DNA of 64,000 nt from Amycolatopsis camponoti (lineage in GTDB: Bacteria > Actinomycetota > Actinomycetes > Mycobacteriales > Pseudonocardiaceae): NCBI RefSeq assembly GCF_902497555.1, contig NZ_CABVGP010000003.1, positions 1,116,001-1,180,000 on the forward strand, written 5' to 3'. Position numbers and translations under genes: made by a program. Each line of letters begins with the position of its first letter. Position 1 is the stretch's first letter. Of this stretch, positions 34,634-44,963 are shown piece by piece. A model generated the notes under the pieces. It had not been told where the DNA came from, did no database searches, and saw nothing but the letters and a program-made list of their open reading frames with translations.

Positions 34634-35530
34634 GTGCGAGTAGGCATCGTGATTCTCCCGGAAGATCGTTGGTGGGCCGCCGAGCCGAAGTGGCGTGCCG
34701 CCGAGGAATACGGCTTCGACCACGCGTGGACGTACGACCACCTGGGCTGGCGGAACCTCGTCGACGGCCCGTGGTTCTCCGCGGTCCCGACCCTGACGGC
34801 GGCGGCGATGGTGACGTCCCGCATCCGGCTGGGCACGTTCGTGGCGTCCCCGGTCGCGCGGCACCCGGTGCCGTTCATGCGCGAGCTGACCACCCTGGAC
34901 GACATCTCGGACGGCCGGTTCGTCCTGGGCGTCGGCGCGGGCGTCGACCACCAGCACTACGACGGCGCGGTGCTCGGCGCGCCGGAGCTGACGGCGAAGC
35001 AGCGCGCCGACCGGTTCACCGAGTTCGTCGAGGCGCTCGACGGGCTGCTCATGACCGACAAGTTCGACTTCGACGGCGAGTACTACCGGGCTCGCGAGGC
35101 CCGCAACCTGCCGGGCACGGTCCAGCGCCCGCGGCTGCCGTTCGTGGTCGCGGCGAACGGCCCCCGCACGATGACCCTGGCCGCGCGGTTCGGCGCGGGC
35201 TGGGTCACGACGGGCCGGGGCGGCAAGACGGAGGACGAGTGGTGGGGCGGCATCAAGCAGCTCACCGAGCTCTTCGACCAGCGGCTGGACGACGCGGGCC
35301 GCGAGCGGGCGAGCATCCAGCGGCACCTCAGCCTGGACGCGTCCCCGGTCTTCTCGCTGAGCAGCGTGGAGGCGTTCCGCGACGCGGCGGGCCGTGCGGG
35401 CGAGCTGGGCTTCACCGACGTCATCGCGCACTGGCCGCGGTCGTCGTCGCCCTACGAAGGCCGCGAAGCGGTGCTGGAGCAGGTCGCGAGCGACGTCCTG
35501 CCGGAACTGCACGCTAGTCCGAACGGGTGA
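34634..35530 (+). CDS. LLM-class (luciferase-like) F420-type oxidoreductase
   Basis: 298 residues from GTG 34634. The start 'MRVGIVILPEDRWW' and 'HAWTYDHLGWRNL' form the TIM-barrel entry, 'RIRLGTFVASPVARHP' and 'FVLGVGAGVD' are the family cofactor-side motifs. Members use reduced F420 or FMN to reduce or oxidise small substrates; the substrate here is unknown. Although it belongs to the luciferase superfamily, it is 9 kb from the LuxC/LuxE genes and in a separate unit. It is followed by a strong hairpin at 35622-35662. Confidence 0.85.
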   Translation: MRVGIVILPEDRWWAAEPKWRAAEEYGFDHAWTYDHLGWRNLVDGPWFSAVPTLTAAAMVTSRIRLGTFVASPVARHPVPFMRELTTLDDISDGRFVLGVGAGVDHQHYDGAVLGAPELTAKQRADRFTEFVEALDGLLMTDKFDFDGEYYRAREARNLPGTVQRPRLPFVVAANGPRTMTLAARFGAGWVTTGRGGKTEDEWWGGIKQLTELFDQRLDDAGRERASIQRHLSLDASPVFSLSSVEAFRDAAGRAGELGFTDVIAHWPRSSSPYEGREAVLEQVASDVLPELHASPNG

Positions 35531-35621
35531 CATCCGGGTAGCCGGGAAACCGATTGCCGTCCCTCGGGCGTCCATCACTCAGACGTCAGAGATCACCCCG
35601 GGGGTGGTTGGGGGACGGAGG

Positions 35622-35662
35622 GCCCTCGTGGCCGCGGCACGGGGCGCCGCGGCCACGAGGGC
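35622..35662. terminator. Bidirectional terminator hairpin
   Basis: A perfect 16-bp stem (35622-35637 with 35647-35662) and a 9-base loop in the convergent gap between the oxidoreductase and the DUF6541 gene. One of the strongest hairpins in the window. Confidence 0.75.
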
Positions 35663-35666
35663 TTCG

Positions 35667-37676
35667 CTATTTGACGATCTGGTAGATCACCGCGCCGGTG
35701 TTCCGGTACACCTCGCGCACGAAGTCGTGCCCGTCGAGGTGCCGCAGGCCCGGCGCGATCGGGGTGTCGCGGCGGATCGTGCCGCTGCCGACCAGCACGT
35801 AGTGGATGTTCAGCCGCCGCGTCGCCGCGCGCACCTCGGGGTCGCTGTCGTAGTCGCCGAAGTGCAGGGCCAGGTAGAGCGCGTCCGGGGGAGCGACACC
35901 CGCGTCGTAGTGGCCGGCCACCGGGTGCACGCCGGTGAGCGCGTACATCCACGCCGTGCCGTCCATGCGGTCGTTGAGCACCTTCTGGTCGGCGGGGATC
36001 CCCAGCGTGCCGAGGTGGTCCATCGCGTCGATCTCGTCCTGGCTCACCGGCGGGACGGTCTCGCCGGGCAGGCCGTTGTAGTACAGCAGCGACACCGTCT
36101 TGGCGTTGGCCGCGCGGTAGAACCCGCCGGTCAGCACACCCATCGCGACCACCAGCAGCACCGCCGTCGCCAGCCCGACCCGGCCGGTCAGCCACGGCCG
36201 CGCGCGCACCCAGGCACGTCCGCTCGCGAGCTTCGCCAGCCACTGCTGGGTCTCGCTCATCCCGTGCGCGGCGAGCAGGCACATCGGGATCGCGGCCAGC
36301 GCCATCAGCCGGAACCGGTCGTTCCACCACGGCCGCGACAGGCTGATCACCCAGTCTTCGCCGCCGAAGCACGCGACCACGACGAACAACGCCGACAGCC
36401 CGATCGCCGAGAGCACCACCCAGCGCATCCGCCGCAGCCGCACCAGCGTCAGCACGCCCAGGGCCAGGAACACCGTCAGCCAGATCTGTGGCACCGGCAG
36501 CACCTGCTTGAACGTCGCCAGCATCGCCAGTGCCTTCCACACGGGCATGTGCGAGCCCCACGGGTGGTACGGGTACGACCCGGACGTGAAGGTGAGCGCG
36601 CCGAGGATCATCGGCGCGGCCAGAAGGCCGGCCGCCACCATCACCGGCAGCATCCGGAGGACGTCTCCACCGACGACGCGCCAGGCGGCGCGGCCCTCCG
36701 GCACGCCGTCGAGGCGCTTGCCGCGCAGCGCCCGGTACCAGCGCTGCACGACCAGCGGGAACGCGAACAGGAGCGCGCCGAACAACGCGCTCGAGTGTGC
36801 GGCGAGCAGGCCGGTGGCGCTCAGTGCCAGCACCGCGCCGGTGTCGACGCCCGGCCGCACGACGAACCGCTGCAGCGCGACCACCGCCAGCGGCGTCAGC
36901 ACGATGCCGAGCGCGAACGGCAGCAGCCCGCTCGACACCGACTCGTACGCCCCGGTCGTCGCGCCGCCCGCGACCAGCGCCGCGCTGCCGGCGAACACCG
37001 CGCGGCCGCCGAGCTGGCGCACCAGCGCGACCATGGCCAGCGCGAACACCCCGGCGATCGGCATCGTGACGGCGTTCAGCGTGACCGGGATCGAGGTCCC
37101 CGACAGCTGGTAGACCAGGGCGCCGACCAGGTGGTACGCGTTCGGGTAGAAGGAGCCGTCCGGGTACCAGTTGATGGTGCCCATGCCGGTCAGGGAGCCG
37201 TCGCCGGTCTCCGCGATGTAGCGGATGCCGTTCGCGTGGAAGACGGTGTCCCAGCGCTGGAACACCGCGGTCGTCCCGCCGCGGCCGGTGACCACCACGG
37301 CGATCGACACGGCCGTGGCGACCGCCACGCACGCTCCCACGGCCAGGTGGGCCCGGCGGGACCACGCCTGCGCCGGCTCCTCGGCGCCCGGCGTCATCCA
37401 GCCGCGCGCGATCGACAGCCGGCGAAGGCCGTAGAGCGCGGCGGCGAGCAGCAGCGTGCAGGCGGCGACGCTCGGCGGGCCGTACGGCACGTGCGCGATC
37501 GCCAGCCACGGGCCGGCCAGGCCGGTGATGGCGTAGCTGAGCAGCGGCGCGAGCCCGGCCAGAGCCCAGCCGCGGACGCCGGCGGCCCAGCCCACGACGC
37601 CGCCGGGCACCGCCAGCACGGCCAGGTAGGTGGCCACGGCGGTGAAGTAGCTCCAGAAGTCTTCGGGTGCAGGCAC
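35667..37676 (-). CDS. DUF6541-type large polytopic membrane protein (GT-C-like), second copy
   Basis: 669 residues from GTG 37676; a longer frame reaches 37769 but would overlap the divergent glf start. The chosen start gives 'MPAPEDFWSYFTAVATYLAV', matching the N-terminus of its paralogue at 26563-28449, and 'ggaaag' lies just upstream. Same layout: about a dozen helices, an outer loop 'RWDTVFHANGIRYIAETGD', then a soluble tail with 'LNDRMDGTAWMYALTGVHPV'. Sitting next to glf-PAP2-ubiA, it probably adds a sugar from a polyprenyl donor to the galactan or arabinan. Confidence 0.75.
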   Translation of the reverse strand: MPAPEDFWSYFTAVATYLAVLAVPGGVVGWAAGVRGWALAGLAPLLSYAITGLAGPWLAIAHVPYGPPSVAACTLLLAAALYGLRRLSIARGWMTPGAEEPAQAWSRRAHLAVGACVAVATAVSIAVVVTGRGGTTAVFQRWDTVFHANGIRYIAETGDGSLTGMGTINWYPDGSFYPNAYHLVGALVYQLSGTSIPVTLNAVTMPIAGVFALAMVALVRQLGGRAVFAGSAALVAGGATTGAYESVSSGLLPFALGIVLTPLAVVALQRFVVRPGVDTGAVLALSATGLLAAHSSALFGALLFAFPLVVQRWYRALRGKRLDGVPEGRAAWRVVGGDVLRMLPVMVAAGLLAAPMILGALTFTSGSYPYHPWGSHMPVWKALAMLATFKQVLPVPQIWLTVFLALGVLTLVRLRRMRWVVLSAIGLSALFVVVACFGGEDWVISLSRPWWNDRFRLMALAAIPMCLLAAHGMSETQQWLAKLASGRAWVRARPWLTGRVGLATAVLLVVAMGVLTGGFYRAANAKTVSLLYYNGLPGETVPPVSQDEIDAMDHLGTLGIPADQKVLNDRMDGTAWMYALTGVHPVAGHYDAGVAPPDALYLALHFGDYDSDPEVRAATRRLNIHYVLVGSGTIRRDTPIAPGLRHLDGHDFVREVYRNTGAVIYQIVK

Positions 37677-37731
37677 TGCTTTCCAGGTGTGTCGTAGGCC
37701 GAAATGTGATAGTCGGGTGCGAGCCGTGTGA

Positions 37732-39486
<1,755 letters not shown>

Positions 39487-39490
<4 letters not shown>

Positions 39491-40473
39491 GCGAGACGAC
39501 CGAGCAGCGCAACAGCGACGAAGCGGCCGTGACTCCTGAGGCACCGGAGACCCCGGTGACCGGTGAGACGTCGACGGCGACGGCCGCCCGGGGGCCGTTG
39601 GGCCTTGTCGGCGGCGTCATCAAGACGGCGCGGCCGCGCCAGTGGGTCAAGAACGTGCTGGTCTTCGCGGCCCCGTTCTTCGCCTTCTCGAAGTCGACCG
39701 ACCGCACGGGCCTGCTGCTCGACGCGATCGTCGCCTTCGTGGCGTTTTCGCTGGTGGCGAGCTCGGTCTACCTCATCAACGACGCCATCGACGTCGAGGC
39801 CGACCGGGCCCACCCGACCAAGCGCAACCGGCCGATCGCGGCCGGCGTCGTGCCGGTCACCGTCGCGTACGGGGCCGCGGTCGTGTTCTTCCTGGCTGGC
39901 CTCGGCGTGTCGTTCCTCGCCAGCTGGCAGCTCGCCGTGGTGCTGGGGGTCTACGAGGCCGTCCAGCTCGGCTACTGCTTCGGCCTGAAGCACCAGCCGG
40001 TGGTCGACCTGGCCATCGTCGGCTCGGGCTTCCTGATGCGGTCGATCGCCGGCGGTGTCGCGGGCGGGATCGCGCTTTCCCAGTGGTTCCTGCTGGTCAC
40101 GGCGTTCGGCTCGCTGTTCATGGTGGCCGGCAAGCGCTACGCGGAGATCATGCTCTTCGAGCGCACCGGCGCGAAGATCCGCTCGTCGCTGAAGAAGTAC
40201 TCGGCCAGCTACCTGCGGTTCGTCTGGGCGACGTCGGCGGCCATCCTGATCATGTCGTACTGCCTCTGGGCGTTCGAGATCCGCCAGACCGAGCACAACT
40301 CGGTGTGGGCGCTCATCTCGATGGTGCCGTTCGTGGTGGCCGTGCTGCGCTACGCGGTCGACGTCGACGGCGGCATCGCGGGCGAGCCCGAGGAGATCGC
40401 GCTCAAGGACCGCATCCTGCAGGTCCTGGGCGCGACCTGGGTGATCACCCTGTTCCTGGCGTTCTACCTGTGA
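39487..40473 (+). CDS. ubiA: Decaprenyl-phosphate phosphoribosyltransferase (UbiA family)
   Basis: 328 residues, starting in the phosphatase stop (ATGA). An unusual Glu/Thr-rich N-terminal tail of about 35 residues precedes nine or so membrane helices. 'INDAIDVEADRAHPTKRNRP' is the Mg-phosphate-binding first Asp motif. The second Asp-rich site, around 'YAEIMLFERTGAKIRSSLKK', is as in Rv3806c. It condenses PRPP with decaprenyl phosphate, the first step to the arabinose donor. A modest hairpin follows at 40541-40565. Confidence 0.92.
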
Positions 40474-40540
40474 GTTCTCATGGCGGATCGACAGGTTCGT
40501 TTCAGGTGACGCACAGCTGAGTGGCGCACGCTGAGGTGGT

Positions 40541-40565
40541 GGGGGCGGGCACTGCGCCCGTCCCC
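40541..40565 (+). terminator. Hairpin after ubiA
   Basis: A 10-bp stem with one mismatch (40541-40550 with 40556-40565) and a 5-base loop, 68 bases past the ubiA stop and ahead of the frameshifted gene. Confidence 0.4.
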
Positions 40566-40583
40566 ATGACCAGGGGAGCCACG

Positions 40584-41260
40584 ATGAACGACCAGCCGCG
40601 CGAGGAGAAGGCCCCGGAGGGGGCCGACCACCCGACCGTCGAGCAGCCCGCGGCGCAGGCCGCGGCCGACCAGCCCACCACGCGGCAGCCGGCGGTGCCG
40701 GCCGCCGCGGAGGGAGAGTCCGCTCCCACACCGGGCGAGCCCGCGACCACGGCTTTGCCGAACGCCGCACAAGGTGAGCCGGCTCCGGCCGGGACACGGC
40801 CCTGCCGAACGCCGCACAGGGCCAAGCCGAGAGCACCGCGTTGCCGAACGCCGCGCAGGCGGGCGACCAGACCGCCGCGCACGGCCAGCAGATGCCCGGC
40901 CCGCCCACCCCTCAGCTCGCCCAGGCCGGTCCCGGGCCGGGCTACGGTGCTTGGGGCCCGCCCCCGGCCGCCGCACGGCAGCCCGGCGGCTTCCGGCGGT
41001 TCGTCGGCCACCGCGCCACCCAGCTCGTCGCCGTCGGCGTTCTCGGCGTGCTGATCGGCGGCGGCATCGTCGGCGGGATCGCCGCCGCGACCAGCCACGG
41101 TCCTCGCGACGGCCGTCCCGGCATCCACCGCCAGCACGCCGTCCCCGGTCCCGGGGGTGGCCAGGGCTTCGACGGCCGCGGGTTCCCCGGCCGCGGTGGC
41201 GGCGGCAACTCAGGCAACTCGGGTAATTCCGGCAACACCGGTGCGGGCGACGGCATCTGA
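40584..41260 (+). pseudogene. Frameshifted single-pass membrane protein with TALPNAAQ repeats
   Basis: Reading from ATG 40584 gives a Pro/Ala/Glu-rich chain ('MNDQPREEKAPEGADHPTVE') up to one 'TALPNAAQ' repeat at 40749. Two more copies of that repeat (40796 and 40835) lie in the +2 frame, which then runs on to 41260 through a membrane helix ('ATQLVAVGVLGVLIGGGIVG') and a Gly/Asn-rich tail ending 'GNSGNSGNTGAGDGI'. Spacing of the first two repeats is 47 bases, one short of 16 codons, so one base was lost near 40771-40795, or the read is wrong. Function unknown; a SD 'aggggag' precedes the ATG. Confidence 0.75.
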
Positions 41261-41331
41261 CCGGTGTGGTCTGGGCCACGCGTACCTCGCTCAGATCACA
41301 GAATCATCACGGGCGAGGTACCGTTTCCGGG

Positions 41332-42849
41332 ATGCGAAGCGCCTCCGCAGAACTCCCGAAGGCCGCCACCGCGCTGTGGACGGCGGTGCCCGTCGCCCGC
41401 TCGTGGGCCCTGCCGGCGGGGGCCGCGACGGCTTCCGCGCTCATGTTCGCCCTGGTCAGCAGCCATCTCATCGATGACACGTACATCACGCTGTCCTACG
41501 CGAAGAACCTCGCCTTCCACGTCCACTGGGGCCTGATCGAGCAGGGGACGGCGAACACCGCGACGTCCCCGCTCAACGTCCTGGCCCTGGCCGCGGTGAC
41601 GTTCTTCGTCCGCGACGCCGTGCTGGCCGCCGGGATCGTGTTCGTCGCCGCGCAGGTGCTGCTCGTCCTCGGCCTGCGCCGGCTGGGTGAGCGCACTGGG
41701 CTGCCGGCGGCGTTCGCGCCGGTGACGTTCGCGCTGCTGCTGGTCAACCCGCTGCTGCTGTCATCGGTCGGGCTGGAGGTCGCGCTCGGCGCCACCGGGG
41801 TCGTCTGGACGCTGGTCTACGCGGGGGAGCGCAAGGCGGGCCGGCTCGGTGTCGTGATCGGGCTGCTCGCGCTCGTCCGGATCGACCTGCTGCTCTTCGC
41901 GGCGGTGCTGTTCGCGGCCCGCCGCGAGTTCTGGACCGGCATCTGGCGCACCGTGTTCGCCGCACTGGCCGTGACGCTGCCGTGGTTCGGGTTCAGCTGG
42001 TTCGTCCTCGGCTCGGCCGTGCCGGACACGCTGGTCATCAAGATCAGCCAGCAGTCGTGGGGGCCGTTCAGCTTCACCAACGGCCCGCTCCTGTACTGGC
42101 GGAACTTCCCCGCCGAGGCCGCGCTGTCGTTCCTGCCGCTGCCGCTCGCGGGCCTGGTGGGCGTGCTCTGGCTCGTCCAGTACCGCCGCGGGTCCGAGAC
42201 CGCCCGCCGCCTGACGCCGTTCGCGGCGCTGGCCGTCGCGGCCGCCCTGCACTACGTGGCGTACAGCCGCCTCGGTGTGCCGCCGTACCACTGGTACTAC
42301 GCGCCGAGCATCATCGGCGCGACGATCTTCCTGGCGGCCTGCGCGTGCGCGGTGCCGGAACGCGTCCGCCGCGCGACGGGGACGGTCGTCGGCGGAGTCC
42401 TCGTGGCGAGCCTCGTCGTGTACGCGCTGCCGGGCCTGCCGCGCCAGTTCGCGCCGATCACGAGCAACCACGCTTCGACGACGGAGTACCGCGAGATCGG
42501 CCAGGAGCTGGCCTCGATCGCCCACGGCCGCACGGTCGAGACGGCGGGTGAGATCGGCGCGCTGGCGTACGCGTGCGACTGCGAGCTGGTGGACGAGTTC
42601 TCCGACCGCGGCGCGGTCGACCCGGCGATCGCGGAGACGAAGCGCCGCAGCGGCGACCTCGGCCGCGCGCTGCTGGAGGCCAACTTCCACAACTTCGACC
42701 ACAGCGTGGCCCCGATCAGCCCGGACCTGGTCCTGGCGACCACGCGGCGGACCCCGCCCCCGACGGCGCTGGCGAGCTGGCGCATCGACTCGCCGTGGAT
42801 GGGCACCCAGAACCTGTACCTGATGCCCGCTCACGCCGCCGGCAGCTGA
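41332..42849 (+). CDS. AftB-like GT-C glycosyltransferase, second copy
   Basis: 505 residues. The first outer loop 'LIDDTYITLSYAKNLAFHVH' and 'ANTATSPLNVLALA' match the GT-C/AftB layout with an acidic Asp-Asp pair, although the GERVEGYTN block seen in the 28613 gene is replaced. Around ten helices follow, then a short outer domain with 'ETAGEIGALAYACDCELVDE'. Likely transfers a pentose or hexose from a polyprenyl phosphate. ATG 41332 is chosen over upstream frames that lack sense. Its end overlaps the convergent VC0807-like gene by 19 bases. Confidence 0.75.
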   Translation: MRSASAELPKAATALWTAVPVARSWALPAGAATASALMFALVSSHLIDDTYITLSYAKNLAFHVHWGLIEQGTANTATSPLNVLALAAVTFFVRDAVLAAGIVFVAAQVLLVLGLRRLGERTGLPAAFAPVTFALLLVNPLLLSSVGLEVALGATGVVWTLVYAGERKAGRLGVVIGLLALVRIDLLLFAAVLFAARREFWTGIWRTVFAALAVTLPWFGFSWFVLGSAVPDTLVIKISQQSWGPFSFTNGPLLYWRNFPAEAALSFLPLPLAGLVGVLWLVQYRRGSETARRLTPFAALAVAAALHYVAYSRLGVPPYHWYYAPSIIGATIFLAACACAVPERVRRATGTVVGGVLVASLVVYALPGLPRQFAPITSNHASTTEYREIGQELASIAHGRTVETAGEIGALAYACDCELVDEFSDRGAVDPAIAETKRRSGDLGRALLEANFHNFDHSVAPISPDLVLATTRRTPPPTALASWRIDSPWMGTQNLYLMPAHAAGS

Positions 42850-43463
42850 GCACGGCCGCGGAACATCCGGTTCATCGTGCCCTCCCGGGCCAGCAGCACC
42901 TGCGTGATCACCTGCAGGACCACGAAACTCCCGATCGACAACGCCGTGTCGAGCCCCGGCACCACGTCCACCGGCAACGTGTAGGCCATCGCGATGCTCC
43001 CCGCGCTGTGCACGAGCCCGCCGACGCCCCAGACGACCGTCAGCACCCGCCACACGCGCCGGAACGACGGCGTGTCCGCCCAGCGGGCCTCCAGCGTCGA
43101 GGCACGGCCCGGCAGCAGCGCGAGCGTCGCCTGGTACGTCGTCGGGCGGCGGCCGACGCGCAGGCTCGCCAGCATCCACACGCCGATCAGCACGCTGAAC
43201 CACGCACCCCGGACCAGCTGCAGCCGCGCGTCGCCGGTCAGCACGGACGTCAGGAACCCGAGCGCGACGATGGCCAGCACGAACACGCCCATGCCGTCGA
43301 CCCGCCGGTGCCGCACCGCCAGGTAGAGCACGCGCAGCGCCGGCGGCAGGCCGCTGAGCGTCAGCGCCCAGATCGGCGCGACGTCGAACGCCCGCAGCAG
43401 GTAGTAGCCGCCGACCGGGGCGGCGATGTCGCAGAGCAGCGTGCCGAGCATGTCCCCGAGCAT
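42831..43463 (-). CDS. VC0807-family membrane protein
   Basis: 210 residues with about six membrane helices. 'DIAAPVGGYYLLRAFDVAPI', 'HRRVDGMGVFVLAIVALGFL' and 'WFSVLIGVWMLASLRVGRRP' match the second copy at 43503-44117 segment by segment. These resemble the VC0807 / septation-protein-A-related family of unknown function. It lies 39 bases downstream of its paralogue, likely in the same operon. Confidence 0.72.
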   Translation of the reverse strand: MLGDMLGTLLCDIAAPVGGYYLLRAFDVAPIWALTLSGLPPALRVLYLAVRHRRVDGMGVFVLAIVALGFLTSVLTGDARLQLVRGAWFSVLIGVWMLASLRVGRRPTTYQATLALLPGRASTLEARWADTPSFRRVWRVLTVVWGVGGLVHSAGSIAMAYTLPVDVVPGLDTALSIGSFVVLQVITQVLLAREGTMNRMFRGRAQLPAA

Positions 43464-43502
43464 CAGGGACGAGCGCCGCCCGGACCATCGTCGAGCCGGC
43501 GG

Positions 43503-44117
43503 TCAGGCATCAACCGTCCGGTGGATGTCCATCCGCTTGCGCGTGAGCTTCACCCCGAGCAGCACGCTCCCGACGGTCAGCGCCGTGTCGAGGACCGGCA
43601 ATACGTCCACGGGCAGCGTGAATGCCATCACCACGACGGCGCAGGCCAGCACCACGCACCCGGTGCCCCACCCCAGCGTCGCCGACCGCCACCGCTGCCG
43701 GAACGCCGAGGAGAGGCCCCACAGCTGTTCGAGCTCACCCGCACGGGCGGGCTGGAGCGTGCAGACCGCCCGGAACAGCAACGGCCGGCGCCCGACGAGC
43801 AAGCTCGCGAGCATCGCCACCCCGAACGGCAGCGTGAGCCACGCGCTGCGGACGAGCAGCAGCCGGGGGTCGCCGGAGAAGACCGCCACCGCGCCGTTGA
43901 CCAGCAGCACGGCCAGCACGAACGCGCTGACCGGGTCGATCCGCCGGTGCCGCGCCAGGACGTACCCGGTCCGCAGCACCGGCGGCACGGCGCTGACCAG
44001 CAGCGCCCACACCGCGTCGACGTCGAAGGACCGCAGGACGTAGAACAGGGCCATCGGGAGCGCGACGTCGCGCAGGAGCAGCGTGAGCCCGGCTTGTTTG
44101 CTGTTCGTGGTCGTCAT
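43503..44117 (-). CDS. VC0807-family membrane protein, tandem paralogue
   Basis: 204 residues from ATG 44117; a GTG at 44150 in the same frame is an alternative. Matching blocks to the neighbour include 'DVALPMALFYVLRSFDVDAV', 'HRRIDPVSAFVLAVLLV' and 'TLPVDVLPVLDTALTVGSVL'. Around six helices. Function unknown. Located between the AftB-like gene and dprE2, it may belong to the wall-assembly set, but only position supports this. Confidence 0.72.
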   Translation of the reverse strand: MTTTNSKQAGLTLLLRDVALPMALFYVLRSFDVDAVWALLVSAVPPVLRTGYVLARHRRIDPVSAFVLAVLLVNGAVAVFSGDPRLLLVRSAWLTLPFGVAMLASLLVGRRPLLFRAVCTLQPARAGELEQLWGLSSAFRQRWRSATLGWGTGCVVLACAVVVMAFTLPVDVLPVLDTALTVGSVLLGVKLTRKRMDIHRTVDA

Positions 44118-44207
44118 GGTGAGAGTCTGTTGAGGCAGCCTGTCGACCACATCGGCGTGCGGACCGAGCCCGGATGGAACTCCGGTTCAACCCTGGGGTG
44201 TAGAGCC

Positions 44208-44963
44208 TCAGACCGGGAGCTTGCGGAAGATCGGCCGCGGGACGTGCCGCAGCACCGACATCACCAGCCGGAACGGCGCGGGCGCCCAGATCAGGTCCTT
44301 GCCCGCCCGGGCCGCCGCCACGGCCTGCTCGGCGACCTGGTCGGCGTTCTGGGTCAGCGGGGCGTCCTTGAGGCCGTCGGTCATCTTCGTCCGGACCTGG
44401 CCGGAACGGACGACCGTCACCTTCACGCCGTGCGGCTTGAGGGCCTCGCCGAGGCCCAGGTAGAAGCCGTCGAAACCGGCCTTGGTCGAGCCGTAGACGA
44501 AGTTGGACCGCCGGACGCGCTCGCCGGCCACCGACGACAGCGCGATCACCGTGCCGTGGCCCTGGGCCTTGAGCTTCTCCGACAGCGCGACGCCGACGGA
44601 CACCGCGGCGGTGTAGTTCACCGTCGCCGCTTCGACGGCCTTCGCGTGGTCCTGCCAGAGCTCCTCGGGGTCGCCGAGCAGGCCGAACGCCACCACGGCG
44701 ACGTCGATGTCGCCGTTCTCGAACGCCTTGTCCAGCACGCCCGGGTGCGACGCCATGTCCTTGGCGTCGAAGTCGACCGTCGAGACCTCGGCGCCCTTGT
44801 CCTTCAGGCGCTGCGCGGCCGCGTCGAGCCGCGGCGACGGCCGGGCCGCGAGCACGACCCGCAGGGGCTTCTCGGCCAGGTACTTCTCGGCGATCGCCAG
44901 CGCGATGTCGGACGTGCCGCCGAGCAGCAGCAGGGACTGGGGGTTGCCAACAGCGTCGATCAC
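44208..44963 (-). CDS. dprE2: Decaprenylphosphoryl-D-erythro-pentosid-2-ulose reductase
   Basis: 251-residue short-chain dehydrogenase with '[18 protein letters not shown]' as cofactor motif, 'VVAFGLLGD' in place of the NAG motif, Ser in '[13 protein letters not shown]' and '[13 protein letters not shown]' as the Tyr-x3-Lys. It reduces the keto intermediate released by DprE1, giving decaprenylphosphoryl-arabinose. Start overlaps the dprE1 stop (ATGA-type), so the two are made together, as for Rv3790-Rv3791. Confidence 0.93.
   Translation of the reverse strand: MIDAVGNPQSLLLLGGTSDIALAIAEKYLAEKPLRVVLAARPSPRLDAAAQRLKDKGAEVSTVDFDAKDMASHPGVLDKAFENGDIDVAVVAFGLLGDPEELWQDHAKAVEAATVNYTAAVSVGVALSEKLKAQGHGTVIALSSVAGERVRRSNFVYGSTKAGFDGFYLGLGEALKPHGVKVTVVRSGQVRTKMTDGLKDAPLTQNADQVAEQAVAAARAGKDLIWAPAPFRLVMSVLRHVPRPIFRKLPV

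Noticed and set aside
34634..35530. Luciferase subunit that would complete a lux system with LuxC and LuxE
   Set aside because: The protein fits F420-type LLM oxidoreductases, is 9 kb away, in a separate unit, and has no LuxB-like partner.
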